Below, in pieces: positions 1 through 8,333 of a stretch of DNA of 64,000 nucleotides. Position 1 is the stretch's first letter. Each line of letters begins with the position of its first letter. The stretch is taken from positions 496,001 to 560,000 of the forward strand of contig NZ_FMZX01000002.1 in NCBI RefSeq assembly GCF_900101615.1, given 5' to 3'. This DNA is from Belnapia rosea. GTDB taxonomy: Bacteria > Pseudomonadota > Alphaproteobacteria > Acetobacterales > Acetobacteraceae. The notes beneath the pieces are model-generated. The model saw only the letters and a list, made by a program, of their open reading frames with translations, did not search any database and was not told where the DNA came from. Both the position numbers and the translations under genes were made by a program.

Positions 1-326
1 GCCAGGCTCCGGAGCTGGAGGATGCGGCGCGGGCGCTGCTTGCCGGCTTCGTCGCCGAGGACCCGGATGCTTTCGCCCTGCTCGAGGCCCGCATGGCCTG
101 GGAGATCAGGCCCCGCGGCGCCTCCAAGGCCACAGCGGTGCGGGCACTGATGGCGGAGGCACCCTTTACCGGCCGGGTTCCGGTCTTTATCGGTGACGAC
201 GTGACCGATGAGGAAGGCATGGATGCCGCCCGTAGCTTCGGTGGCCAGGGTTGGCGGCTCGATGACATGTTCGGCACGCCCCAGGCGCTCCGCGAATGGC
301 TGGCCGAGGCCGCGTCGAGCCGATGA
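1..326 (+). CDS. otsB: trehalose-6-phosphate phosphatase, C-terminal part (gene starts before the window)
   Basis: The frame is open from base 3, so only the last ~107 residues are visible. They carry the HAD-phosphatase metal site GDDVTDEEGMDAA (about 45 residues from the end) preceded by a conserved-looking WEIRPRGASKATAVRAL stretch that fits the substrate-lysine region of OtsB. OtsB removes phosphate from trehalose 6-phosphate in the cytoplasm, giving trehalose, an osmoprotectant. The stop codon overlaps the otsA start (ATGA at 323-326), so the two trehalose genes are translationally coupled. Identity is secure from the motif plus the otsA neighbour. The N-terminal nucleophile motif lies outside the window. 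Confidence 0.9.
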   Translation, partial: QAPELEDAARALLAGFVAEDPDAFALLEARMAWEIRPRGASKATAVRALMAEAPFTGRVPVFIGDDVTDEEGMDAARSFGGQGWRLDDMFGTPQALREWLAEAASSR

Positions 327-1657
327 GCCGCCTTGTCATCGTCGCCAACCGCGTTCCCAATCCGAAGGAACGCGGCGCCACCGCCGGCGGGCTGGCGGTG
401 GCCCTGCAGGATGCCGTCACCCAGCGTGAGGCGATGTGGTTCGGCTGGTCTGGCCAGACCGCCGAGTCCACCGCCGAGCGGCCGACCGAGGTCGTGCAGG
501 GCCGGCTGACCTATGCCACGCTCGATCTCGGGCGGCAGGACTACACCCGCTACTACCAGGGCTTCGCCAATGGCGTGCTCTGGCCGACGCTGCACTACCG
601 GCTCGGTCTCGCCCGTTTCCAGCGCGAGGATTATGTCGGCTATCGCGGGGTGAATGCCGCCTTCGCCGCCGCGCTCGCCCCGCTGCTGCGGCCCGACGAC
701 CTGGTCTGGACCCATGACTTCCACCTGTTCCCCTTCGGGCGGGAGTTGCGGCGGCTCGGCTGTACCCAGCGGCAGGGCTTCTTCCTCCATGTGCCTTTTC
801 CGCCCTATGGTCTGTTCCTTGCCCTGCCGCGGGCGGAGGAATTGCTGGCCGACCTCGCCGCCTATGACGTGATCGGTGTCCAGACCGAGGATGATGCCAT
901 CAATCTCCGCCATGCCCTGGAGGCGGTAGGGCAGGGGGAGGCCGCCGCGCGGGTCGCCGCCTTCCCGGTTGGGATCGATGCCGATGCCTTCCGTCGCCTC
1001 GCCGAGCGCGCCCTGACCCGGGCCGAGACGCGCCGCTTCCACCAGAGCCTGGTCGGGCGCGCCCTGGTGATGGGTGTGGACCGGCTGGACTACACCAAGG
1101 GCCTGCCGCAGCGCTTCGCCGGCTATGCCCAGCTCCTGGCGCGCTTCACCGCGCATCGGGGGCGCGCGACCTATCTCCAGGTCACACCCGTCTCACGCGG
1201 CGACGTGGCGCAGTATCGCAGCCTGCGGCGGGAGCTCGACGAATGGGCCGGCCGGATCAACGGCCAATATGCTGAGCCGGATTGGGTGCCGCTCCGCTAC
1301 ATGACGCGGCCGGTGCAACGGCCGGTGCTGGCGGGCTTCATGCGCCTTGCACGGGTTGGTCTCGTGACACCGTTGCGGGATGGGATGAATCTGGTCGCCA
1401 AGGAATATGTCGCGGCGCAGGATCCGGCCGATCCTGGTGTACTGGTGCTGTCCCGCTTCGCTGGCGCATCGCCCGCCATGCCCGGGTCGGTGCTGGTCAA
1501 TCCGCTCGACCCGGATGAGATCGCCGAGAGCCTCGACGCGGCACTCAGCATGCCGCGTGAGGAGCGGGTGGCACGCTGGCAGGCGAATCATGACGCGGTC
1601 TGGGGTGCCAGCGCACGCGCCTGGAGCCGGTCCTTCCTGTCAGCCCTCGAGGGCTGA
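323..1657 (+). CDS. otsA: trehalose-6-phosphate synthase (GT20)
   Basis: This 444-residue glycosyltransferase transfers glucose from UDP-glucose to glucose 6-phosphate, giving trehalose 6-phosphate. Visible GT20 motifs in order are the N-terminal VANRVP and GGLAVAL, HDFHLFPFGRELR, FFLHVPFPP, GVDRLDYTKGLPQRF and, near the C-terminus, PLRDGMNLVAKEYVA. The ATG at 323 overlaps the otsB stop. An upstream in-frame ATG at 296 would add nine residues inside otsB and is less likely. Length is slightly below the common ~470. A perfect 26-bp palindrome spans the stop codon. Confidence 0.96.
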   Translation: MSRLVIVANRVPNPKERGATAGGLAVALQDAVTQREAMWFGWSGQTAESTAERPTEVVQGRLTYATLDLGRQDYTRYYQGFANGVLWPTLHYRLGLARFQREDYVGYRGVNAAFAAALAPLLRPDDLVWTHDFHLFPFGRELRRLGCTQRQGFFLHVPFPPYGLFLALPRAEELLADLAAYDVIGVQTEDDAINLRHALEAVGQGEAAARVAAFPVGIDADAFRRLAERALTRAETRRFHQSLVGRALVMGVDRLDYTKGLPQRFAGYAQLLARFTAHRGRATYLQVTPVSRGDVAQYRSLRRELDEWAGRINGQYAEPDWVPLRYMTRPVQRPVLAGFMRLARVGLVTPLRDGMNLVAKEYVAAQDPADPGVLVLSRFAGASPAMPGSVLVNPLDPDEIAESLDAALSMPREERVARWQANHDAVWGASARAWSRSFLSALEG

Positions 1658-1661
1658 CAGG
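1636..1661. terminator. perfect 26-bp palindrome over the otsA stop codon
   Basis: The arm CCTGTCAGCCCTC is followed directly by its exact reverse complement with no spacer. In RNA it would fold into a strong hairpin in either direction. It lies between the convergent otsA and GST genes and contains the otsA TGA at 1655-1657. There is no U-run, so intrinsic termination is unproven. It could instead protect the 3' end or bind a protein. Confidence 0.5.
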
Positions 1662-1667
1662 CCCATC

Positions 1668-2303
1668 TCAGCTCAGCGGTACCGCGACCTGGGTCCTGTA
1701 GGGCGTGCGTTCGCGCAGCCGGTCGTACCAGCGCCGCAGGCGGGGGAGTTCCGGACGCTCGATCGGCAGGTGGTACCAGCGGTGCAGGAAGCCGCCGAGG
1801 GCGATGTCGGCGAGGCCGAAGGCGCCCGCGATATGCTCCCGTTCCTCCAGCGCGGCATCCGCGATGCGCCAGAGCCGCGCCGTCGCCTCCTGGGCCTGGG
1901 CCGCCGCCGCTAGGTCGCGCTCCGCCTCCGGGGTGCGGATATAGGTCCAGAAGATGATGCGCATGGGCTCGTTCATCGAGGCGAGCGTCCAATCCATCCA
2001 GCGCTCGGCATCGGCGCGGGCCTCCGGCGCTTCCGGGTAGAAGGCATTGCCGCCCGGCTGTGTCCGGCAGAGGTAGCGGAGGATGGCGTGGCTTTCCCAG
2101 AGGGTATAGCCGTGCGGCATCACCAGGGTCGGTACGGTCGCATTGGGGTTCATCGCCGCGTAATCCGCATCCCGCGTGCGGCCGAAGGCACCACCGGCAT
2201 CGATCCGGTGATAGGGGATGGTCAGCTCGTCCAGCAGCCAGAGCACCTTCATCACATTGACCGAATTGGCCCGGCCCCAGACGGTGATCGGTGGATGGTT
2301 CAT
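1668..2303 (-). CDS. glutathione S-transferase family protein
   Basis: The 211-residue protein has the two-part GST layout: a thioredoxin-fold half with VWGRANSVNVMKVLWLLDEL, the cis-Pro/GSH-binding NPNATVPTLV and WESHAILRYL, then a helical half with ADIALGGFLHRWY. These are typical of proteobacterial cytosolic GSTs that conjugate or reduce electrophiles with glutathione. The catalytic residue is probably the Ser in RANSVNV, an inference from position. It is convergent with otsA and divergent from dsbB. The substrate cannot be told from sequence. Confidence 0.88.
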   Translation of the reverse strand: MNHPPITVWGRANSVNVMKVLWLLDELTIPYHRIDAGGAFGRTRDADYAAMNPNATVPTLVMPHGYTLWESHAILRYLCRTQPGGNAFYPEAPEARADAERWMDWTLASMNEPMRIIFWTYIRTPEAERDLAAAAQAQEATARLWRIADAALEEREHIAGAFGLADIALGGFLHRWYHLPIERPELPRLRRWYDRLRERTPYRTQVAVPLS

Positions 2304-2347
2304 GGCAATGGTACCGCGAAAGATGTGGCGAGGCGCCGGCGGAGCCT

Positions 2348-2884
2348 ATGGCGGGGATCGTGCCGGGTCCAGTTGCGCCGGAGGCCGTGCGGCGCGACAC
2401 AGGCGGCATGATCGCCATGCTGTTCCTGGCTGCCGCCGCTGCCGGCGCGCCGCTCTTCGCCCGCGCCAGCGAGGACCTCTGGGGCATCGCCCCCTGCGAG
2501 TTGTGCCTCTGGCAACGGACACCCTATTGGGTGGCGGCGGCCCTGGCGCTCGCCGCGGCCCTCCTGCCGCGCGCCAGGCGGCCGCTGGCGGGCCTGGCGA
2601 TCCTTGCCGTGCTCGTCTCCGGCGCCATCGCCGGCTTCCATATCGGGGTGGAGCAGGGCTGGTGGCCCTCGCCCCTGCCGGGCTGCCAGGCGCCGCGCTC
2701 GGCCGGTGGGGCGAGCGTCGATGACCTGATGCGTTCGCTCAACGCGGCCCCGTCCAAGCCCTGCGACGCGCCGACCTACCTCATTCCCGGCCTGCCGGTC
2801 TCGATGGCGGCGATGAACCTGCTCTATGCGCTTGGCCTTTCGGCCCTGGCGGCCATCTGGATACGAAGAGGAGCACGCCGATGA
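2348..2884 (+). CDS. dsbB: disulfide bond formation protein DsbB-like
   Basis: This ~178-residue inner-membrane protein has four hydrophobic segments. The quinone-proximal pair CELC is at about residues 50-53 after the first helix, and a second periplasmic Cys pair (GCQAP ... PCDAP) lies in the second loop. DsbB re-oxidises DsbA and passes electrons to quinone. The ATG at 2348 follows a purine-rich GGCGGAG; an upstream ATG at 2291 would overlap the GST start. The stop overlaps the coq7 start (ATGA). The pairing with coq7 puts a quinone-using enzyme next to a quinone-making one. Confidence 0.87.
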   Translation: MAGIVPGPVAPEAVRRDTGGMIAMLFLAAAAAGAPLFARASEDLWGIAPCELCLWQRTPYWVAAALALAAALLPRARRPLAGLAILAVLVSGAIAGFHIGVEQGWWPSPLPGCQAPRSAGGASVDDLMRSLNAAPSKPCDAPTYLIPGLPVSMAAMNLLYALGLSALAAIWIRRGARR

Positions 2885-3402
2885 CGAAGACCGACCGACG
2901 GATGATCGCCGAGACCATCCGGGTGGACCATGCCGGGGAATACGGGGCGAAGCGGATCTACCAGGGCCAGCTCGCCGTCTTGCGCGGGACGAAATGGGAG
3001 GGGCTGATCCGCCACATGCAGGAGCAGGAGCAGGTGCATCTCGACACCTTCTCCCGCCTCATCGCGGAGCGCCGGGTGCGGCCGACGGCGCTGCTGCCGG
3101 TCTGGCATGTCGCCGGCTTCGCCCTTGGCGCGGCCACCGCGATGCTCGGCCACCGCGCCGCCATGGCCTGCACCGTTGCGGTGGAGGAGGCGATCGACGA
3201 ACATTACCAGGCGCAGGAGGCCGCGCTCGGCGAGGACGAGGAGGCGCTGCGCGCCCATATCGTGCAATTCCGGGCCGAGGAGCTGGAGCACCGCGATATC
3301 GGCCTCGAGCATGAGGCGGAGCAGGCCCCCGCCTACCGGCTGCTGAGCGCCGCCATCAAGGCGGGCTGCAAGGTGGCGATCAAGGTGAGCGAGAAGATCT
3401 GA
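2881..3402 (+). CDS. coq7: demethoxyubiquinone hydroxylase (Coq7/CAT5 family)
   Basis: The 173-residue di-iron protein makes the last hydroxylation in ubiquinone synthesis. Both carboxylate-bridged repeats are visible: VDHAGEYGAKRIYQGQL with EQEQVHLDTF, then VEEAIDEHYQ with EELEHRDIGL, supplying the E and ExxH ligands. The length matches the short bacterial Coq7 form. The start overlaps the dsbB stop, and its own TGA overlaps the next ATG (TGATG). It is membrane-associated and O2-dependent by family knowledge. Confidence 0.95.
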   Translation: MTKTDRRMIAETIRVDHAGEYGAKRIYQGQLAVLRGTKWEGLIRHMQEQEQVHLDTFSRLIAERRVRPTALLPVWHVAGFALGAATAMLGHRAAMACTVAVEEAIDEHYQAQEAALGEDEEALRAHIVQFRAEELEHRDIGLEHEAEQAPAYRLLSAAIKAGCKVAIKVSEKI

Positions 3403-3866
3403 TGGACCTGCCCCTGCCCGAAGCCGACGCCGCCACCACTGCCGCGGTGAAGGACTGGCTGGGGCGGTTCGCTGCCTGCGTGCGGGAGGTGGACTACGCC
3501 GCTGCCTACCCCTTCTGGCACGACGCCATCGTCATCTTCGGCACCTATCAGGAGCTGGTGCGGAGCCGGCAGGCCTGGACCGACACGCAATGGAGCAATG
3601 TCTGGCCCCGTACGGAGGGCTTCGCCTTCGACCTGGCGAACACGCTGGTGCTGGCCTCGCCGGACGGCGCCATGGCGGTGGCGGTCACCCCCTGGGACAG
3701 CACCGGTTTCCACCCGGACGGCACGCCCTTCCCCCGGCCGGGGCGGGCGACCATCGTGCTGGCCCGGCAGCCGGATGGCCGCTGGGTCGGCGTGCACAGC
3801 CATATGTCGCTGCAGCGCGGCGTGCCGCAGGACAGCCATGGCCAACGTGCGGTGAAAGCCCGGTAG
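3402..3866 (+). CDS. SnoaL/DUF4440-like (NTF2-fold) small protein
   Basis: The 154-residue protein looks like an NTF2-fold domain. It has an N-terminal helix and the segment AAYPFWHDAIVIFGTYQELV, then alternating strands ending in VGVHSHMSLQRG, which resembles the last strand (HxS) of DUF4440/SnoaL-like proteins. Members act as ligand-binding or isomerase-like domains. No specific function is assignable. It is translationally coupled to coq7 (TGATG), so a link to quinone metabolism is possible but unproven. Confidence 0.7.
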   Translation: MDLPLPEADAATTAAVKDWLGRFAACVREVDYAAAYPFWHDAIVIFGTYQELVRSRQAWTDTQWSNVWPRTEGFAFDLANTLVLASPDGAMAVAVTPWDSTGFHPDGTPFPRPGRATIVLARQPDGRWVGVHSHMSLQRGVPQDSHGQRAVKAR

Positions 3867-3935
3867 GAGCCCACCCCGCCTGGACCGGGCGGCGGTTCGG
3901 CGCGAGCATGGCGGCCCGTCCGGAGAATCGCCGCC

Positions 3936-4514
3936 TTGTCCGATGCCCCACCGCCCACAGTCGTCCCCGGCCGTTCCGCCCTCTTCATGGGTTATCTCAA
4001 GATCGGCCTGTTCGGCTTCGGCGGGGTGGCGGCCTGGGCCCGGCGCGTCATCGTCGAGGAGCGCCACTGGCTGACCGAGCGGGACTATGCCGAGGTGCTC
4101 GGCCTCGGGCAGGTGCTGCCGGGCCCCAATGTCGGCAATGCGGCGGTGATGATCGGGCGGCGCTTCCACGGCCTTGCCGGGGCGCTGCTGGCGACCGGCG
4201 GGCTTTACTGCGCGCCCTTCATCATCCTGGTGATGCTCTGCCTGTTCTATGACCGCTACGGGCAATTGCCGGCCGTCGCGCCGGTGATGGCGGGCATCGC
4301 CGCCGGGGCGGCGGGGATGGTGATCGGCACGGCCTTCAAGATGACCGGCAAGCTGAAGCTGCGGCCGGAGGCGGTGGCGATCCTGTTGCTGGCCACCCTG
4401 GGCGCCGCCTGGCTCGGCCTGCCCCTGCCGGTCATCGTGTTGATCCTGGCGCCGGTTTCCATAGCCCTGTCGCTCTGGCGGGCCGGGCTGCTCGGCGGAG
4501 TTCCGGCACGGTGA
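3936..4514 (+). CDS. chromate transporter, first half (CHR family, short form)
   Basis: The 192-residue membrane protein has the CHR domain signature: FMGYLKIGLFGFGGVAAWARR, then LTERDYAEVLGLGQVLPGPNVGNAAVMIG, followed by several hydrophobic helices. It pairs with the next gene to form the two-gene version of ChrA, which exports chromate or a related oxyanion. The start is a TTG at 3936 preceded by GGAGA with good spacing; no ATG is available in frame nearby. The stop overlaps the GTG of the second half. Confidence 0.9.
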   Translation: MSDAPPPTVVPGRSALFMGYLKIGLFGFGGVAAWARRVIVEERHWLTERDYAEVLGLGQVLPGPNVGNAAVMIGRRFHGLAGALLATGGLYCAPFIILVMLCLFYDRYGQLPAVAPVMAGIAAGAAGMVIGTAFKMTGKLKLRPEAVAILLLATLGAAWLGLPLPVIVLILAPVSIALSLWRAGLLGGVPAR

Positions 4515-5029
4515 TCCTCCAGGTTCTCCTCACCTTTTCGGTCCTGTCCCTGGTGGCGATCGGCGGCGCCAATGCGGTGCTGCCGGAGATGCACCGGCAG
4601 CTCGTCGAGCTGCATGGCTGGCTGGACGATGCGACCTTCTCCCAGCTCTACGCGCTGGCCCAGGCGGCGCCAGGGCCGAACATCCTGGTGGCCAGCGTCA
4701 TGGGCTGGCGCATTGCCGGCGCCGGCGGCATGGCGGCGGCGACCTTCGGCATGCTGGTGCCGGCGGCGGTGCTTGCCTGGTTCGTGGCCGGGCTGATGCA
4801 CCGGCTGCGCGGCGCGCCCTGGCTGAAGCCGGCTCAGGGTGGGCTGGTACCGGTGGCGATCGGGCTGATCCTGGCCGCCGGCATCACCATGGCGGAGGCG
4901 GCGCACAGCCATGGGGTGATGCCGCTGATCGTGGTGGCGATCTCGACCCTTGTCGTCTGGCGGACAGATTTCAGCCCGCTCTGGGTTTTGGCCGGGGGCG
5001 GGGTTTTGGGAGCGGTCTTCCTCAGCTGA
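4511..5029 (+). CDS. chromate transporter, second half (CHR family, short form)
   Basis: This 172-residue CHR-domain protein starts at GTG overlapping the previous stop (GTGA). Motifs are FSVLSLVAIGGANAVLPEMHRQLVE and LYALAQAAPGPNILVASVMGW, the counterpart of the PGPN motif in the first half. It has five or so membrane helices. Two short CHR proteins with opposite topology act together in species lacking fused ChrA. Chromate as substrate is a family-level statement; the real substrate could differ. Confidence 0.9.
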   Translation: MILQVLLTFSVLSLVAIGGANAVLPEMHRQLVELHGWLDDATFSQLYALAQAAPGPNILVASVMGWRIAGAGGMAAATFGMLVPAAVLAWFVAGLMHRLRGAPWLKPAQGGLVPVAIGLILAAGITMAEAAHSHGVMPLIVVAISTLVVWRTDFSPLWVLAGGGVLGAVFLS

Positions 5030-5042
5030 CCTGCCGACTTGG

Positions 5043-5297
5043 TCACCGCTTGGCGCGGGCGATCAGCCGGTCATAGATGGCGCAGGTCTGGTCGCTGGCC
5101 GGCCGGCCCATGGTGGTGGTCATCTCCTCGCTGATCTTGTGTGCCTCCGCCGCATTCCGCTGCATCAGGGGCATCAGCAGGTTGGTGAGCTGAATGGTCT
5201 TGGCCTCCATGATCTGGTCGGTGCAGGCGGCCTGGGCTGCCGGTGCGAGGGTGAGGCCGGCGAGCAGAAGGGTGGCGGCGAATGCGCGATGGTGCAC
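5043..5297 (-). CDS. small secreted hypothetical protein
   Basis: An 84-residue protein starts at GTG 5297 (GGAG about 12 bases upstream) and begins with a clear Sec signal peptide, AFAATLLLAGLTLAPAAQA. The mature part is ~60 residues and mostly helical, with two Cys (ACTDQ and QTCAIY) that could form one disulfide. I do not recognise the family. It lies between the convergent chromate transporter and a TonB receptor transcribed in the same direction. Confidence 0.65.
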   Translation of the reverse strand: MHHRAFAATLLLAGLTLAPAAQAACTDQIMEAKTIQLTNLLMPLMQRNAAEAHKISEEMTTTMGRPASDQTCAIYDRLIARAKR

Positions 5298-5386
5298 GGG
5301 TGATCGGGCTCCGGTTCCGGCCGCGGGACCTTGCGGCCGGCGCCAGGTTTGGCCGGCTTCAGTTAAGGTCCCGCTAAACTCCCGGC

Positions 5387-7441
5387 TCAGAAACTCATCC
5401 GCACGCCCATATAGAGGCTCCGCCCCTCGCCGGGGTAAAAGACCGCCGTATTGGCCCCTTCGGCCCGGGCGTTCTGGATGGTGCCGAGATCGCTGACGAA
5501 CCGCTTGTTCGTCAGGTTTCGCACGTCGAGGAAAACGAAGAGGTTCGGCGCGACCCGCACCCCTGCCTCGAGCCCAAGCTTGAAATACCGGTTGGCCCGC
5601 AGGGTATTGGCGTAATCCGCCCAGGCGCCCTCCGGCACCCAGTCGAGCACCGGCGAGACGAAGCCACGGCCCTCCGGTGCGGCATAGGTGAGCGTGGTGC
5701 GAAGCACATGTGGCGGCAGGCCGGCAATTCGGTTGTTGCCATATTGCCGGTCGCTGCGGAAGCGGAAGTCGTTCCAGGTCCAGCTCTGCCGCAGGGTGAT
5801 GCGGTCGCCGGCGGCCAGGGCGCCCCGGGCGAGGTCGAGATGGCCAGCGAACTCCACCCCCTGGTTCACCGTGGCGCCGGCATTGAAGGTGCTCGCCGGG
5901 ATGCTCGGGTCGACCGTGAATTGCAGCAACTGGCCGCGGATGGTGGATCGGAACAGCGTCAGGTCCCACCCATGGCCCTCGTAGCGGCCGCGGGTGCCGG
6001 CCTCCACCGTCCAGGCGCGCTGCGCCTGGAGCGGCACCCAGAAGGGCCGGTTGTTCACTGTCTGCAGTTGGTCGGAGAAATCCGGCACGTCCTGGCTGCG
6101 GGTGATGTTGGCGAAGACCTGCACCTGTGGCCGCGGCTGCCAGAGGATGCCCAGCTTCGGGTTCAGCCCCTCATAGGCGCGGCCGAAGCGTTGCCCGGTG
6201 AGGCGATTCTCGTAATCCCGCTCGTTGCGCAGCGCCTTGGCGCCGGTAACGAGGGCGAGGCCTGGCAGGAGCCAGAGCCGGTTCTCGGCAAAGACCTCGT
6301 AATTCTGCGCCCGCTGCACGCCATTCGCCGTCAGTGCCCCGCGCGAGCCCCGGAGATTGACATACTGCAAGGCGTCATTGGTGCCGGCGAAATACCGGCC
6401 GCCAAGCACCAGCTCGCCCTGCAGGCCGGCGATCTCGTAGCGCTGCGTCCAGCGCGGCGCGATGCCCCAGGTCAGCCCATCCTGATCGATCGCCTGGAAG
6501 ATCGGGTGGTAGAGCTGCTTGTGGGTGATCCAGCTATCCACATCGACCTGCCCCGCATCGAGCCGGATGGTGGTGCGGTTGGCGAAGCGCTCGGCCCAGA
6601 CGTTGCGCGCCTGGTTGCCGCTGAGAGCGGCGGCGGCGGCCTGCGGCCGGTTCAGCGCATCGGCGAGGGTCAGTGAGCCTGGGAGCTGCTGCCGGACGAT
6701 ATAGGCACCCGCATAGAAGCGTGTTTCCACCCGGTCGTTCAGCCGGTAGCCGAGATTGGCATTGAACTGCTCATACTGGCTGCGGCTGTGCTGCCGCCAG
6801 CCATCGGAATGGGTGACGCTGCCGGCCGCCAGCGCATCCCACTCGCCGAAAGCCGCCGAGACCTGGCCGGAGAGGCGCCCGGTGCCATAGGTGCCGCCCT
6901 CGATGCGGAGGGAGTTGGCTTCGGTCACCGTATGGGCGGTCGGGGTGATGAAATTGATGGCGCCACCGAGAGTGGAGCTCCCGAAGGTCAGCGCATTGCC
7001 GCCGGGATAGACGGCGGCGGCGCGCACCGCGCTCGGGTCGATCTGGTAGAAGTCGCCGCTGCCATCGGCGAGGTTCACCGGCACGCCATCCTGCAGCACC
7101 TCGACTCCCCGGAGGTGGAAGCCGCGGGCGATGCCGGAGCCGCGGATCGAGAGCCGCAATTCCTGCCCATAGCGGCTCTGGACGAAAACGCCCGGCGTAT
7201 CGGCCAGCATGTCGCGCAGGGTGAAGGCGTAGCGGTTGGCGAACGCCTCCCCATCGACGAAGTGCGTGGCGGCGGGGCTGCGCTCCAGCGCCTCGCGCTG
7301 TTCGCTGACGGAGGGGGCGGTGAGGGAGCCCGGCGCCTGGCCGGTGATGACGAGGTCGGGCAGGGTAACCTGGCCGAAGGCCGGTACGGCGATGACGGCG
7401 AGCAACAGGGCGCGCCGCGTGACGCGCGAAAGCGTGGACAT
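5387..7441 (-). CDS. TonB-dependent outer-membrane receptor
   Basis: The 684-residue protein has a signal peptide (ALLLAVIAVPAFG), then a TonB-box-like LPDLVITG and a plug domain (TLRDMLADTPGVFVQSR, LSIRGSGIARGFHLRGVEVLQDGVPVN, SSTLGGAINFITP). A long beta-barrel follows, ending in the aromatic GVRMSF typical of outer-membrane insertion. Such receptors import metal chelates or other scarce ligands. Next downstream in its upstream region is a DUF2946 gene (7481-7840), a family often found beside copper-related receptors, so copper is a plausible but unproven substrate. Confidence 0.93.
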   Translation of the reverse strand: MSTLSRVTRRALLLAVIAVPAFGQVTLPDLVITGQAPGSLTAPSVSEQREALERSPAATHFVDGEAFANRYAFTLRDMLADTPGVFVQSRYGQELRLSIRGSGIARGFHLRGVEVLQDGVPVNLADGSGDFYQIDPSAVRAAAVYPGGNALTFGSSTLGGAINFITPTAHTVTEANSLRIEGGTYGTGRLSGQVSAAFGEWDALAAGSVTHSDGWRQHSRSQYEQFNANLGYRLNDRVETRFYAGAYIVRQQLPGSLTLADALNRPQAAAAALSGNQARNVWAERFANRTTIRLDAGQVDVDSWITHKQLYHPIFQAIDQDGLTWGIAPRWTQRYEIAGLQGELVLGGRYFAGTNDALQYVNLRGSRGALTANGVQRAQNYEVFAENRLWLLPGLALVTGAKALRNERDYENRLTGQRFGRAYEGLNPKLGILWQPRPQVQVFANITRSQDVPDFSDQLQTVNNRPFWVPLQAQRAWTVEAGTRGRYEGHGWDLTLFRSTIRGQLLQFTVDPSIPASTFNAGATVNQGVEFAGHLDLARGALAAGDRITLRQSWTWNDFRFRSDRQYGNNRIAGLPPHVLRTTLTYAAPEGRGFVSPVLDWVPEGAWADYANTLRANRYFKLGLEAGVRVAPNLFVFLDVRNLTNKRFVSDLGTIQNARAEGANTAVFYPGEGRSLYMGVRMSF

Positions 7442-7480
7442 GATGGGTGAACTCCTGACGAGAGCGAAGGGACGCTGACG

Positions 7481-7840
7481 TCAGGCGCGGGGCGGGGCTC
7501 TGGGCTGCTGGGGTGGCGCGCGTGCCGGGGCAGGGGGCATGCCCGCCTTGGGCGGCACCAATAGGGGCGCATAGGCGACTCGCAGGGCCGGCAGCAGCGG
7601 CTCCGGCGGCACCGGCGCGGCGCCGCCAGGACAGAGCGGGCAGCTGTCATGGGCCGCCATATCCGGCGACAGGGGCTGTCCCTCGGCGTCGAAATGCAGC
7701 ACGCGGATGCCATCCGCGGTGCAGATCTCGATGCCCTCACCGGCACCGAGCGCCGCCAGGCAATGCGCGAAGGCGCCACCCCACTGCAGGATGAGCAGCA
7801 GGGCGAGCACCACCGTCAGCAGGGGCGAGCGCCGGACCAT
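7481..7840 (-). CDS. DUF2946-like small protein, metal-associated
   Basis: The 119-residue protein has an N-terminal hydrophobic segment (VVLALLLILQWGGAF), an ICTADGI element and HDSCPLCPGG, the Cys pair characteristic of DUF2946. The C-terminus is Pro/Ala-rich. The family is small, membrane-anchored or periplasmic, with a metal-binding look, and is frequently linked to copper genes. It is 39 bp upstream of the TonB receptor on the same strand, probably one transcript. The copper role is inference from family context. Confidence 0.75.
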   Translation of the reverse strand: MVRRSPLLTVVLALLLILQWGGAFAHCLAALGAGEGIEICTADGIRVLHFDAEGQPLSPDMAAHDSCPLCPGGAAPVPPEPLLPALRVAYAPLLVPPKAGMPPAPARAPPQQPRAPPRA

Positions 7841-7871
7841 CCTGCCCCTTTGCCGCAGGATGTCCCTTCTG

Positions 7872-8318
7872 TCACCCCGCTGCGAGGCTGAAGACCTGGA
7901 TCCGCACCGCCTCCTGCGCCGGCCGCAGCGGTTGCAGCGTGCCGATTAGGACCAGCCTGTTCAGCCAGCCATGCGGCCCCTCGGGCGCGGTGACCTCGAG
8001 GGTGGAGAAGCGGTAGGGCCCGCCCTCCTGCAGGGGGTCGATCAGCACCCGGTTGTGGACCGTCAGCACGGCTCCATCCGCCGCCTCCATCTCATAGAGG
8101 GCATCAAGGCGGAGGATGCCATCGCGGCGGAGCAATTGGCGGTCGGCACCGCCGGGCAGGACCCGGCCACGGAGGCGTGGCCCCTCGAAGCGTCCACCGA
8201 GGATGGGGACGATGCGCCGCTCGCCGAGCGGCCCCTCGCCGAGCAGCGCGGTGGGGGCGATGTCGACCACAGCCTCATAGACGAAGTCCAGGCGGGGCGG
8301 GGGCGGCGTCTCGATCAT
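7872..8318 (-). CDS. DUF3237 domain protein
   Basis: This 148-residue protein fits DUF3237 along its whole length. It starts with LDFVYEAVVDIAP, then GGRFEGPRLRGRVLPGGADRQLLRRDG and LRLDALYEMEAADGAVLTVHNRVLIDP, ending in a beta-rich half. These proteins form small calycin-like barrels. Several lie in aromatic catabolism loci, but no reaction is established. It starts 15 bp after the pobA stop on the same strand and is probably cotranscribed, suggesting a role in the same pathway. Confidence 0.8.
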   Translation of the reverse strand: MIETPPPPRLDFVYEAVVDIAPTALLGEGPLGERRIVPILGGRFEGPRLRGRVLPGGADRQLLRRDGILRLDALYEMEAADGAVLTVHNRVLIDPLQEGGPYRFSTLEVTAPEGPHGWLNRLVLIGTLQPLRPAQEAVRIQVFSLAAG

Positions 8319-8333
8319 GATCCGTGCTTCGGC

